Assembly: GCF_003054555.1 (NCBI RefSeq) | Contig: NZ_CP026304.1 | Location: 6,696,001 to 6,760,000, forward strand | Length of the DNA stretch: 64,000 nt | Direction: 5' to 3' | Source of the DNA: Streptomyces lunaelactis | GTDB lineage: Bacteria; Actinomycetota; Actinomycetes; Streptomycetales; Streptomycetaceae | Shown: piece by piece, positions 51,403 through 60,503 of the stretch | Layout: every line of letters begins with the position of its first letter | Position numbering within the stretch: position 1 is the first letter of the stretch | The notes under the pieces: generated by a model | The model's database searches: none | What the model was told of the DNA's origin: nothing | The model's input: the letters and a program-made list of their open reading frames with translations, nothing else | Program-made: the position numbers and the translations under genes

Positions 51403-52536
51403 TCATGACGGCGAAGGCTCCGGCGTCACGTCCTCCTCGCCGATTTGACTGCCCGACTCGTAGATCGTGACCACCCCGCTGTGGATCACGTAACGGTACG
51501 GACCGTTGCGCGCCTCATAGCCGTCGGCCGTCTCCTCGGCGCCCATGACGATGCCCTTCTCGCGCCGGTCGCTGAACTCGCCGAAGTAGTACAGCTTTCC
51601 CGCGGTGGTCCGGCACAGAGTGATCTGCTTGTTGCCGGTACGGAACGCCTCGGCCAGCTCAGACCCGTCGCCCTGGGGGATTTCCGCAGCGATCCGCCCC
51701 GGGCACGGATCGGAGGTGGCCGCCGGGGTGGAGCCGTCACCGTCTCCGTCGGCGGAATCGAGTGCATTCCTGCATCCGTCCGAGAACAGGGTGAGCAGGA
51801 CCGCCAGGACGACCAGCCCCAGGCATCCCTTGGCACAGCCGTTGGACTCCTTCGCCGGAGCGGGAGTGTAGGGGGTGTACGGGGAAGGCGGAGGCGTGTA
51901 GACGGGAGCGGGGGAGGGCGCGGGGGTCGGCGCGGCTGTGGGCGGTGTGTAGCCGGCAGTGGGCGTCGACGGGAAGAAGACGCCCTCGGCGGGAGTGCCG
52001 GGCGACGGCCGGGCCGTGCCGCGGGAACCTGTGGCGCTGGTCCGCCGCGTGCCGGATGAGCCTGTACGAGGAGTTGTCCCGGCGGTGGACGGCCGCGGTC
52101 GGGCGGTGCCGGGCGGGGTGGTGGTGCGCTTGGGCGTCGGCTTCCTGGGCGCCGCCTTCTTGGGAGCTGCCGTATCCACCGCGGGCTTCTTGGCCGTCGG
52201 CTTCTTCGCTGTCGCTGCTTTCCAGCCCGTGCCGCACACGATGCAGCTGAGGTCGGTGCGTGCGTTGTTGGTGTCGCATTTGGAACAGCGCCAGTCGGCC
52301 GCGGGCTTGGCGGCCGGCCGCTTCGGTCCGGACTTCGGGGGAGGCTTCGGCCCGGTCCTCGGCGGCGCGGCGCTCGGCGGGGTCTTCGGGGGGGACTTCG
52401 GGGTGCCCCCCGGCGCTGCGGAGTCGCGCGCGGGCGCGGTGCTGCGCCGGGTGCCGCCGCAGGCGATGCACGCCCGGTCCACGGGTTCGTTGAAGATGTC
52501 GCAGTCCGCGCAGCGCCAGTTCGGCGACGTGGCCAC
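51403..52536 (-). CDS. Membrane protein with two RanBP2-type zinc fingers
   Basis: 377 residues. Two small zinc fingers of W-x-C-xx-C form lie at the N-terminus (WRCADCDIFN to CIACGG, about 8-28; WRCSKCDTNN to CIVCGT, about 82-101). They are separated and followed by very Pro/Lys/Thr-rich linkers, then one membrane helix (GCLGLVVLAVLLTLFSDGC, about 233-251) and an outer domain with Cys. Zinc fingers of this type bind ubiquitin-like or RNA partners in eukaryotes; here they are cytoplasmic. It is the last gene of the leftward kinase/phosphatase operon. Confidence 0.75.
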   Translation of the reverse strand: MATSPNWRCADCDIFNEPVDRACIACGGTRRSTAPARDSAAPGGTPKSPPKTPPSAAPPRTGPKPPPKSGPKRPAAKPAADWRCSKCDTNNARTDLSCIVCGTGWKAATAKKPTAKKPAVDTAAPKKAAPRKPTPKRTTTPPGTARPRPSTAGTTPRTGSSGTRRTSATGSRGTARPSPGTPAEGVFFPSTPTAGYTPPTAAPTPAPSPAPVYTPPPSPYTPYTPAPAKESNGCAKGCLGLVVLAVLLTLFSDGCRNALDSADGDGDGSTPAATSDPCPGRIAAEIPQGDGSELAEAFRTGNKQITLCRTTAGKLYYFGEFSDRREKGIVMGAEETADGYEARNGPYRYVIHSGVVTIYESGSQIGEEDVTPEPSPS

Positions 52537-52558
52537 CCCGTTACTCCCTCTGCTTGTC

Positions 52559-52981
52559 TCAGTCCGTGTCCATGGCGATGCGTGTCAGCACATGGTGGAA
52601 CAGCTCGTCGGACGCCGGACCGGCCGGGGCGGCGATCCAAGCAGCGGAATTCAGCGGTACCTGCTCCAGCACGGTGTCCTCGGCTGCTTCCTGCGCGTGT
52701 TCGGGCACACCGTGCCGATGCTGAAGCCACTCCGTGAAGATATGCGCCCCATCCGCATACCGGGCCGGGACGTCCACCCGGATCACCAGAAGGCCCGGCA
52801 CCGGACGGTCCGAGTCACGGAACTGGAAGACCAGCTGGGCGCCGCCGTCCGGCCCCCGCTGCCTCAACGTGGCGGAGACACAGCGGTCCAACTCGGCCTC
52901 GAGCACCGAGAACCCGGGCCACACGAGCTCCAGCCGGTGATCCTGGTACGTCAGGCGGAAGTCGTCCCAACTGAGATTCAC
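52559..52981 (-). CDS. Small conserved hypothetical protein coupled to the vWA gene
   Basis: 140 residues. No family recognised. An alpha/beta pattern is visible: LSWDDFRLTYQDHRLELVWP, QLVFQFRDSD, LLVIRVDVPARYADG and a helical C-terminus. No signal or membrane segment. Its GTG start overlaps the vWA stop (positions 52978-52981), so it is translated with the vWA protein and is likely its partner. Confidence 0.65.
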   Translation of the reverse strand: MNLSWDDFRLTYQDHRLELVWPGFSVLEAELDRCVSATLRQRGPDGGAQLVFQFRDSDRPVPGLLVIRVDVPARYADGAHIFTEWLQHRHGVPEHAQEAAEDTVLEQVPLNSAAWIAAPAGPASDELFHHVLTRIAMDTD

Positions 52982-53688
52982 AGGCTGTTCGCGATCGTCT
53001 CGATGATCTCGTCCATCTCGAACTCCTCCAGCCCTTCGCCGGCTTTGGAGGCGAAGTGCAGCGTGAGATCCCACTCCTCGGCGATAGGGTCCGACCACGG
53101 TGCCTCCTCGGGAGCGAACAGAACCAGCCGCTTGGCGGACTGCTCCATGACCGCGGTCTGGCTGCGCGCGTAACCCCACTGCTCGAACAGGTCGTCGATG
53201 GTGCGCGGGATGCCCGCCGGGTATCCCTGGGCCGATGCGCCGACGGTGCCGAGCGGGTGGGCCGGGGCGTCGGTGAACATCACGATCACATGGCGCCTGC
53301 GGTCCAGCCCGGTCTCCCAGGGCGCGTTGATGGCCAGGGCGAGGGCCTCCAGGCCGGACTCGGGGATGTCACCGCCGCCGTCGGCGTCGATGCCGCCCAG
53401 GAACCGCTCGAAGTCGCCCGACTGACTGGGAAGTTGAAGGAATCCGGTCTGCTCGATGGCGCTTCCCGGGTCATCACCGAAGTCCCGGAAGGCGATGACC
53501 TTGACGCGCAGCTGGCTGATCGACTTGCCCTTTTTGCCCATGACGTCGTTGAGCCGGTCGTGGAACTGCAGAGCGCTCGACTTCACGCTGTCGAGGACCG
53601 GGTACATGCTGGCGGTCGCGTCGATGCACAGCACGATGTCGACGGCGTACTGCAGATTGCCCTGGTACTGCTCGATGTTGGCGTTCAC
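52978..53688 (-). CDS. von Willebrand factor A (TerY-like) protein
   Basis: 236 residues, a stand-alone vWA domain. The MIDAS metal site is IVLCIDATASMYPVL (D-x-T-x-S, a Thr variant of DxSxS), with VIAFRDFGDDP and VIVMFTDAPAHPLG as the later metal loops. No signal peptide, so it acts in the cytoplasm as a metal-dependent protein-binding module. vWA proteins next to a Ser/Thr kinase and PP2C phosphatase form the TerY-P triad described for tellurite-resistance-related systems; here the same triad occurs without ter genes. GTG at 53688 with GAGGAG upstream. Confidence 0.85.
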   Translation of the reverse strand: MNANIEQYQGNLQYAVDIVLCIDATASMYPVLDSVKSSALQFHDRLNDVMGKKGKSISQLRVKVIAFRDFGDDPGSAIEQTGFLQLPSQSGDFERFLGGIDADGGGDIPESGLEALALAINAPWETGLDRRRHVIVMFTDAPAHPLGTVGASAQGYPAGIPRTIDDLFEQWGYARSQTAVMEQSAKRLVLFAPEEAPWSDPIAEEWDLTLHFASKAGEGLEEFEMDEIIETIANSL

Positions 53689-53746
53689 GTGGTTCTCCTC
53701 GCGGTGTAGCGGGGCGGTGGCAGGGAGCCGCCGCGGCCCGGCGGAG

Positions 53747-54946
53747 TCAGCGGCGGCGGCCGCGGTCCCCGAGATTGATCCGTACACGGGACGGCTTCGG
53801 CGGCGCGGACTCGGCGGCGGCCGCCGGTTCACGGGCAGGCCCGGAAGCGGGCTCGTCGGTGGGCCTCGGCGCGGGCTCGGGACTGCGCGGCGGGGGCGGG
53901 CCGGCCTTCGTGGCCGGTGAGCTCTCGCCGCCCGGGCGCCCCCTGGAGGCCGGATTGGTCTTGATGCGGCTGGTGCGCGGCTTGCCGCCGGGACCCGGGC
54001 GCTCTCCCGTGGCCGCCTTCTCCTCCGGGAGCGATGTGCCCGGACGGCGATGCTGCAGTGCGCACACCTCCGGGTCGGCCAGCGCCTTCAGGAAGGTCGC
54101 CATCCTGGGGCGACTGCCCGGAGCCCGTGCGGTCATCGCGCGGAGCAGGCCAAGCATCGCGTCCGACAGGCGGGTGTTCAGCTGCAGGTGCTCACCCGCG
54201 TTCACGGCGTCGGCCGGTGAACCGAAGCGTGCGTCGAACCCCGGGAGCGCGCCCGTCAGATAGACATGAGTCATCAGGCCGAGCGCGAACACGTCCACCG
54301 CACACGTCAGATGCTCGGCCGTGACCGATTCGTCCCCCTGCATGTAGCGGCGCCACTCGGGTGCCCCGTATGCCGTGTCGCCCACAACGTCGGTGCGGCC
54401 CGGCGGACTTCCGGCGACGTACGAGTCGTCGAAGTCGATCAGCTTGGCCGTGTGGAAGGCAGCGCCGTCGCGCTTCTGAACGAGCACGTTGAGCGGCTTG
54501 AGGTCGCCGTGCACGATGTTGATGTCGTGCAGCTGCTTCAGACTCATACCGAGCGTTTTGAGCAGCACCGTCTTCGGGCGTGGCTCGAGCGCCTGCGGCT
54601 TCTCCAGGCTCGAGGTGTCGATCCGCTCCGTGACCTTGTAGTAGGTGCTGCCCTCGTGGAAGAAGTCGGTGGCGAGGACGAGATTGCCGCCGCCGCGGGC
54701 GTCCGGGCGCAGCCGCTCCATGATCGTGCGATGGCGGTCCTCGAACTCCCGCGCCAGCTCACGCCGGATGCGCAGGCTCGGGGTGTCCCTGGTGTCGTCG
54801 TCCCGCGGGCGCTTGGGCTCCAGGAACTGCTTGACGAAGTACTGTGCCCCGTCCCGCTCGGCGAACGCCCATATGCATTTGCCGCCGTTGGCGTTCGTGG
54901 GCTCACTGACGATGCGGTAGCCACCGATGACGGCCCCGTTCTTCAT
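53747..54946 (-). CDS. Serine/threonine protein kinase with disordered tail
   Basis: 399 residues. Kinase domain about 8-270: K39 in YFVKQFL (ATP), catalytic D148 and N153 in HGDLKPLNVLV, D171 in LIDFDDSY, and APEWRRYM and DVFALGLMTHVYLTG in the C-lobe. The Gly-rich loop is not canonical and HGD replaces HRD, as in several bacterial kinase groups. About 110 residues of Pro/Arg-rich disorder follow, with no membrane helix. It overlaps the phosphatase gene by 4 bases, so kinase and phosphatase are made together and probably act on the same target. Confidence 0.88.
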   Translation of the reverse strand: MKNGAVIGGYRIVSEPTNANGGKCIWAFAERDGAQYFVKQFLEPKRPRDDDTRDTPSLRIRRELAREFEDRHRTIMERLRPDARGGGNLVLATDFFHEGSTYYKVTERIDTSSLEKPQALEPRPKTVLLKTLGMSLKQLHDINIVHGDLKPLNVLVQKRDGAAFHTAKLIDFDDSYVAGSPPGRTDVVGDTAYGAPEWRRYMQGDESVTAEHLTCAVDVFALGLMTHVYLTGALPGFDARFGSPADAVNAGEHLQLNTRLSDAMLGLLRAMTARAPGSRPRMATFLKALADPEVCALQHRRPGTSLPEEKAATGERPGPGGKPRTSRIKTNPASRGRPGGESSPATKAGPPPPRSPEPAPRPTDEPASGPAREPAAAAESAPPKPSRVRINLGDRGRRR

Positions 54947-56250
54947 GCGCGCTCCTCGGGTGCGGGCGGCAGGCAGCTTTCGTAACCGGCGCGGTAGGCG
55001 TGCCAGATGTCCTCGTGCCAGGCGCGTGCGCGGGCCGCCGACTCCGGGGAACCGCTTTCGCCCGGGCGCCGCCCGCGGTCGTACCGTTCCCGCAGCTCGG
55101 CCATGCGGGCGGCGAACCGGCCCCGCAGTGCGCCGAAGCCCGAGTGGCCGATGGCCACGATGGCGAGGGAGGCGTCGTCCGCCGTGTAGCCCTGCACTTT
55201 CCGGCGCAGCAGATCCGCCCAGTCCCGCTCGTCGTGTGCTTCCTCGAGCGTCTGCAGCAGGATGCGCTCGAAGTCCGAAGGGGTCTGGACATAGCCGAAC
55301 CAGCCGTCGGTCGCCACCACGAGGACGCACGGCAGCGGGAAGGACGCCAGCAGCTGGCTGTCGATGATGAAGTCACGGTCCGCGCAGACCAGGTTCGTCA
55401 TCGGCGGGTCCGAGCGCAGCAATGCCAGTGCGTCGCTCTCCCGGGTGTGGTCGCGCGTGAGGACCTGCAGCCCGGACGCGGGGCTCAGAACGTACGCCCG
55501 TGAGTCGCCCGCCCACAGTGGCTGGAGTTCGAGCGAGTCACGGACGATCCGGTAGTGGACGGCCGCGAGGGTCGTGGGCAGCAGTCGGCGCATGGTGCCG
55601 CTGATCTTGCTGCGTCGCTGCGGTGACTTGGAGAGGAAGTACTCCACGTACGTGTGAAGGGACTCCGGTCCTGAGGGTTCACTGCCGGTCGCGACCTCGC
55701 GGAACCAGCAGTCGGTGGCAAGTCGCGCGACGCGGGCGCCCACCCAGGCTCCGGTGCGCGTCTCTCCGTTCGGAGCTTGCCACACGGGGGCGGCGCCGGA
55801 TCCGCCGGAGCCGTCGAACACGGCGAGCAGCCCCTGCGCGGTCTCCATATGGTGGGCGACGAAGGGTTCCGCGTCCTCACCGCGTCCGGGCACCCGCTCG
55901 GTCCACACCGACAATCCCTGGTAACCCGGGTTGTCCTTGGTCCAGATCATCCGGGGAGGCGCGGCTCGGCCCGTGCCGGGGTCCCGTCGGTGCCGCCCTT
56001 CGGCCTGCCCTGCGACCGGCGGGTGCTGCGGCCGTGCCCCATCTGTTGGCGGCTCCCCCGTGGGGGCCGGAGCCGGCGGCACGGGGCCGCGCCCGCGCGG
56101 ACCCTGCGCCTGGGGAGGGGGACCCGGAGCCGGTACCGGTGCTCCGGGAGCGGGCGAGCCCGTGTGCGCACCGGGCGGGTACGCGGGGGAGCGGGGCGCA
56201 CCCGGCGGAACGCCCGGGGTCCGGTGGTGTCGCATGTCGTCGTGGTTCAT
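54943..56250 (-). CDS. PP2C-type protein phosphatase
   Basis: 435 residues. A ~95-residue Pro/Gly-rich leader precedes the PPM/PP2C domain: AVFDGSGGSG (metal-binding Asp), LWAGDSRAYVL, LVVATDGWFGY (metal Asp) and YTADDASLAIVAIG (final Asp). It should remove phosphate from Ser/Thr of kinase substrates using Mn or Mg. No membrane helix. Genes overlap by 4 bases on both sides (kinase downstream, SPFH-like upstream), indicating a coupled module. Confidence 0.85.
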   Translation of the reverse strand: MNHDDMRHHRTPGVPPGAPRSPAYPPGAHTGSPAPGAPVPAPGPPPQAQGPRGRGPVPPAPAPTGEPPTDGARPQHPPVAGQAEGRHRRDPGTGRAAPPRMIWTKDNPGYQGLSVWTERVPGRGEDAEPFVAHHMETAQGLLAVFDGSGGSGAAPVWQAPNGETRTGAWVGARVARLATDCWFREVATGSEPSGPESLHTYVEYFLSKSPQRRSKISGTMRRLLPTTLAAVHYRIVRDSLELQPLWAGDSRAYVLSPASGLQVLTRDHTRESDALALLRSDPPMTNLVCADRDFIIDSQLLASFPLPCVLVVATDGWFGYVQTPSDFERILLQTLEEAHDERDWADLLRRKVQGYTADDASLAIVAIGHSGFGALRGRFAARMAELRERYDRGRRPGESGSPESAARARAWHEDIWHAYRAGYESCLPPAPEERA

Positions 56251-57560
56251 CGCCCCTCCTCGTCGCGACCGGTGCCGGACGTTCCGCCGCGCGGACGCTT
56301 GGCGGTTCCGCGGATCCGGCTGACCCGTGCCCCCGGCCCGTCCGCGCCCCCCGGCCCGTCCGCGCCCCCCGGCCCGGACGGGCCGGGGGCACGGGACGGA
56401 CCGGACTCGCCGTGCTCCGGCGGCAGCGGTTCGTCCGCCGGCGGGCCGCTGGTACCTGCCGGGCCGCGCCCGCGCGGGGAGTCCGGACCGCCGCGACCAC
56501 CACTCGCGGGCTCGCGCGACGCGGCCCGCCCGTCCGGGCGCCGGTCACCGTCTCTGCGTATGCGGGATGTGCGGTCGCCGCCAGCACGACTTCCGCCGTC
56601 GTCGTACCGGTCGCGGACCACCTCGCCCAGGACCGGCTCGGACGCGTCCGAGCCCGCGGCGGGTTCGTCGTCTCCTCGGTCGGCCTCCAGCGCGCGGGGC
56701 ATCGTGCCGCGAAGCCGGCCGCGGCGCGTCGCCGTGTCGAACAGGCCGTCCCCGTCACGGAGGACTTCGTCGAGGACGGCGCGTTCCAGCTCCGCCTGTT
56801 CGAAGGGCTCGCGGTCGGCGTCGCCGCGTTCCAGGATCATGCGCATGACCTCGCGGCGGACCTCCCGCTTCTCCGCCTCGCCCTTCTCGATCCAGGCGAG
56901 CGCCGCGCGCGCCCCCTCCTTCTCCATGATCTCGGCGATGAGTCCGTCGACGCCCTCTTCGCGGATCATGTCCAGGTGCCGCTTCCGGCGCATCCCGGCG
57001 AGCCTGGTCTCGCGCACGACGTCGCGGAACTCCCGCCCGCTGGCGGTGATTTCGTCCTCGTCGACGAGCAGTTCGATCTGTATGCCGCGCAGCCGCACGG
57101 CGTCGTCGCCGGTGAAGCCGGCCAGCGCCGAGTTCAGAGCCTGCTCGGCCTCGTGGAACTCCGCGATGTCGTAGTCGCGCGCGACACCGCGCAGGGTCTT
57201 GCGCAGAAATCCGTAGAGCGCCCCGCTCATGTCGCGGATGCCGCGCGAGACCACTCGTGCCGGGTCGGCCACCCGGCACACCAGGTCGACGCGGCTGCGG
57301 AAGGAGAACGTGGGATCACGGCTGAGCAGCGGGATGTCGAGGATCAGCCGATGCTCGGTCGTGTCGACGGTGAACACCTTGAGGTACGCGCCGAACCGGG
57401 ACGAGGGGATCTCCTCGCCGCTGTGGATGGTCAGCGAGGGCCCGCTGTCCCGGACCAGGACCAGCGCGCGGCCGGGGGCCGGCGGGCGCAACGGGTTCAT
57501 CAGCCGCCACCGGGCGAGTTCCTCGCTGCCGAGCACGGGGTCGTAGCTCTGCTCCTCCAC
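56247..57560 (-). CDS. SPFH/band-7-like protein with disordered tail
   Basis: 437 residues. About residues 35-250 follow the SPFH pattern: VFTVDTTEHRLILDIPLLSR, FSFRSRVDLVCRVADPARV, then helical YGFLRKTLRGVARDYDI and LRGIQIELLVDEDE. A charged helical section (REVRREVMRMILERGDADRE) and ~150 residues of Gly/Pro/Arg/Asp-rich tail complete it. Unlike flotillin there is no N-terminal membrane anchor. SPFH proteins assemble into large ring scaffolds, so I infer a platform for the phosphatase and kinase. GTG at 57560 after GGAGAGGGG. Confidence 0.7.
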   Translation of the reverse strand: MEEQSYDPVLGSEELARWRLMNPLRPPAPGRALVLVRDSGPSLTIHSGEEIPSSRFGAYLKVFTVDTTEHRLILDIPLLSRDPTFSFRSRVDLVCRVADPARVVSRGIRDMSGALYGFLRKTLRGVARDYDIAEFHEAEQALNSALAGFTGDDAVRLRGIQIELLVDEDEITASGREFRDVVRETRLAGMRRKRHLDMIREEGVDGLIAEIMEKEGARAALAWIEKGEAEKREVRREVMRMILERGDADREPFEQAELERAVLDEVLRDGDGLFDTATRRGRLRGTMPRALEADRGDDEPAAGSDASEPVLGEVVRDRYDDGGSRAGGDRTSRIRRDGDRRPDGRAASREPASGGRGGPDSPRGRGPAGTSGPPADEPLPPEHGESGPSRAPGPSGPGGADGPGGADGPGARVSRIRGTAKRPRGGTSGTGRDEEGR

Positions 57561-57669
57561 GGTTCCCCTCTCCTTTCTGTGCTGGAGGACATGTCCTGCG
57601 GCTGTCCGGGGACAGCCGCAGGGGGACTCCCCGCCCTCCGCCGAGGGCCGGGTCGGGTGTTGTCCGGGC

Positions 57670-60024
57670 TCAGGTCCTGCGCTCCAGGAGACGGAGCAGT
57701 TCCTGTGCCCTGGCGGACGGGTTCTCACGGTCGCCGGCCCACTTCGCCAGCCACCACAGCAGCCGTTCGCGGTGCCGGCCGGGCCGGTGGGCGATGCCCA
57801 CGAGCAGCGCTCCGATGGAATCGAGAGCGCCGGGGCACTTGTCCGCGTAGTCGTCGATCCATGCGCGCAGCGCTTCCAGCGCCGTGTCCTGGACCGGCCG
57901 CCGGGCCAGGGCCCGCGCCCACAGTTCCGCGAGCGGCTCCGCATGTCGCGGCAGCCCGCTCAGCAGCACCGGTGCGCCGGGTACGCCGGCTGGCCCACCG
58001 CCGTCCGGGCCGCCGGCCCGCTCCTCGTACGGCTGGGACACGGCGAACACGAACGCGGACAGCGACTTGACCACCATGGGGGACAGATCCTGTGGTTCGG
58101 ACCAGTCCAGGTAGGCGTTCAGCAGCACACCCGCCTGCCCCTGGTGGACGAGGTGCACCCCGCCCCAGGCGACGGACGGCAGTGTGCCCCAGTCGTCCTC
58201 GCGGTCCAGCGCGTCGTGCAGCACCGCAACGGCCCGCTCGGGGGCGTCCCTGCCGAGGAGCCCGCCGACGGCGTTCGCCGCCGTGCCCGCGAGTCGCCGC
58301 TGGCCGGCCGAGGTGCCGCCGCGCGCCCATTCGTGCAGCAACTGCCAGACCGCCTCCGATGATTCGGGGCGGCTGCCCGCCACTCCGAGTGCGGTGGCCG
58401 CGCTCTGCCTGAGCGGCCAGGACGTGCTGCTCGCCCACGAAGTGAGGAAGCGGTGCACCGCGTAGTGGTGGTCGGCCCAGGCGATCACTCCGGCGGATAC
58501 GGCGGCCCGGGCACGCACCTCGACATCGGCGTGGGTGAGCAGACGGCGCAGCCAGGCGAGGACGGAACGGCGGTGGCTGTCGAGCGTGCCCCAGGCGTAG
58601 GCCAGGATCACCTGGCCGAGGAGCGGGCTGCGGAAGCGGACGCGCGGGGGCCCCGTGGCAGCCGGCCCGTCGCCGAAGTCCAGCCGGATCCACTGCTGTT
58701 CATGACCGAGCCGGTCCCGGAAGCGCAGGTCGTACAGGGGCTCGTCGGGCGGGGTGAGAGCCGGCCACAGATCCACCGCCGCGTCGGCGACGGTCAGATA
58801 GCTGCACTCCTCCAGCACGGCCGACGCCAGGGCGAACGCGAGTGCTTCCGGTTCGCGGAACCGGTCGAACCAGCCGCGCACCTGCTCGCTCGGATCGCGC
58901 AACGCGGCGACGGCGGCGGCGACATCGCCGCCCGCGCGGATCACCTTGGCCAGGTCGGCGGCGTGCCGGGCCGCGGGCTGTTCGCGCAGTGCACCCACGG
59001 CTCCGGTGGATTCCAGCAGCGCCGACAGTTCTGCCCGGGTGCCGGGGTCACCGCCGTGGCCGAGGACCCGGCGTTCGACGATCGTCTGCGGATCGACCGG
59101 TGCGAGTTCGTGCCGGCCGACCGTGTCCCCGCCGGGTCCGGCCGCGGCCCTCGCGAGGTCGCGCCCCCCGACCAGGACGAGATGGCTGTCCGATGCCCGC
59201 AGGGCGGCGGCCACGGCGGCGAGCTGCCCCACCCCGCCGTCGGCTGCAGCCGTGCTGCGCAGCCGGGTTCCCGCCGCCGACCGGACGCCGAACGCCGCGG
59301 TGAACTCCCGTACACCCGCGGGCCCGTCCTCCAGAACGGCAAGATAGCCGCCGTTCTTCACGGGAGGCGTCCAGCCGGACTCCAGGATCACTGCGGGGGC
59401 GAGCAGCCGATGACAGCCGCCGTCGCCGGTCCCGCCGAGCGCCATGGCCTCGGCGAGCAGATTCACTCCGGTGGCCTCGCGTCCGCTGCCCGGCGCCCCG
59501 GTCAGTACCAGGATCCGGTGCTCGCGGAGGGCGTCCAGCGCGTCGTCGTACCCCTCGGGCTGGACGAACAGGTCAGTGTGCTCGGTGAGTTCGTTGGCGT
59601 CCACGGCCAGGACGGAGGTGCCGCCGCGCGCCCGCGTGCCGGTCGTTCGCCTGCCGTCCGTGTGGAACCCGCCGCCGAAACTGACCGAGTCGTTGAACAG
59701 AGCGAGTGTGCCGATCCGGGTGCCCGATGCGTCGGCGTTCAGACGCTGGGCGATGAGGTCGGCAATGGCGCCCGCGCGCAGTGACTCGGACCGTTCGTCC
59801 TCGTCCCGGCCGGCGCCCTGGGCAAGCGAACGCAGTGCATCCGACTCGCTGACCGGGCCGTCGTGCTCCTCGCCCGCGGGGCGCTGCTCGACCGGTGTTT
59901 CTCCGGTCTCCTTCGAGGCCTTGGGGTCTTTGGGAGCAGTCGAGTCCTCGACGGGCACGCCACCGGCGCGCTCGGGCGCGGCCTTGTCGGCGGGGGCCTT
60001 GCTTACTGGGGTTTCCTCGCTCAT
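57670..60024 (-). CDS. Large P-loop-like protein with HEAT-type helical repeats
   Basis: 784 residues. After ~85 acidic disordered residues, a region about 135-330 resembles a STAND/AAA-type NTPase: ILVLTGAPGSGREATG at about 171-186, where Arg-Glu replaces the usual Lys-Ser/Thr of Walker A, and SHLVLVGGRDLAR as a possible Walker-B-like strand. The C-terminal ~400 residues are helical pairs resembling HEAT repeats (VEVRARAAVSAGVIAWADHH, WPLRQSAATALGVAGSRP). It may sense or scaffold rather than hydrolyse ATP. Family not recognised by name; central gene of the leftward operon. Confidence 0.68.
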   Translation of the reverse strand: MSEETPVSKAPADKAAPERAGGVPVEDSTAPKDPKASKETGETPVEQRPAGEEHDGPVSESDALRSLAQGAGRDEDERSESLRAGAIADLIAQRLNADASGTRIGTLALFNDSVSFGGGFHTDGRRTTGTRARGGTSVLAVDANELTEHTDLFVQPEGYDDALDALREHRILVLTGAPGSGREATGVNLLAEAMALGGTGDGGCHRLLAPAVILESGWTPPVKNGGYLAVLEDGPAGVREFTAAFGVRSAAGTRLRSTAAADGGVGQLAAVAAALRASDSHLVLVGGRDLARAAAGPGGDTVGRHELAPVDPQTIVERRVLGHGGDPGTRAELSALLESTGAVGALREQPAARHAADLAKVIRAGGDVAAAVAALRDPSEQVRGWFDRFREPEALAFALASAVLEECSYLTVADAAVDLWPALTPPDEPLYDLRFRDRLGHEQQWIRLDFGDGPAATGPPRVRFRSPLLGQVILAYAWGTLDSHRRSVLAWLRRLLTHADVEVRARAAVSAGVIAWADHHYAVHRFLTSWASSTSWPLRQSAATALGVAGSRPESSEAVWQLLHEWARGGTSAGQRRLAGTAANAVGGLLGRDAPERAVAVLHDALDREDDWGTLPSVAWGGVHLVHQGQAGVLLNAYLDWSEPQDLSPMVVKSLSAFVFAVSQPYEERAGGPDGGGPAGVPGAPVLLSGLPRHAEPLAELWARALARRPVQDTALEALRAWIDDYADKCPGALDSIGALLVGIAHRPGRHRERLLWWLAKWAGDRENPSARAQELLRLLERRT

Positions 60025-60101
60025 GACTTTCGGGTTTCCGGAGCGGAGGCGCCGTCGGCACTACGACCTTCACGGCGCGAGGACAGCGGGGCGGAGTGTC
60101 C

Positions 60102-60503
60102 TCACGACACGTTCCAGTCCCCCCGCACCTCGACCTTCTCGTTGAAGACCTGAGCGTTCTTGATCAACGCGGCGTTGACCTGGGCTCCGCCGCGGCCGCC
60201 CTGGGCCGCGACCGCCTCGTCGATCAGCCGCCGCATCTCTGTTTCGAAATCACGGTCGCGCAGCATGTGGGCGGCGAGCAGCCGCTCGAGGTCCTGGTGG
60301 GCGGTCTCGTCGTCCGGGGACTGCGCCACCCGGTCCATGGCACCCTCCGCCTCCGCGTCCCCGCGGAACCGGGCACGGATCCGATCGACGAGGCGCCCGG
60401 CGCTGCCCCAGCCCGATCGCCCTGCCTCCTGACCGACCGACTCCAAGGCCCCCTTGGCGACCAGCGCGACACCTGCAGCCGCAATGGCTGTCACCGGATC
60501 CAT
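60102..60503 (-). CDS. Small effector-associated/adaptor-like protein, first gene of the operon
   Basis: 133 residues. Layout: a hydrophobic helix (MDPVTAIAAAGVALVAKGAL), a basic helical part (RLVDRIRARFRGDAEAEGAM), an acidic ALxxxxxxPDDETA-type segment, and a C-terminal strand-rich end NAALIKNAQVFNEKVEVRG. I recognise the general plan from small actinobacterial proteins next to kinases, proteases and MoxR-vWA genes in conflict-type operons, where the terminal segment is thought to mediate homotypic assembly. No catalytic residues. ATG at 60503 chosen; the long frame upstream to 61736 is antisense to the MoxR gene. Confidence 0.65.
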   Translation of the reverse strand: MDPVTAIAAAGVALVAKGALESVGQEAGRSGWGSAGRLVDRIRARFRGDAEAEGAMDRVAQSPDDETAHQDLERLLAAHMLRDRDFETEMRRLIDEAVAAQGGRGGAQVNAALIKNAQVFNEKVEVRGDWNVS

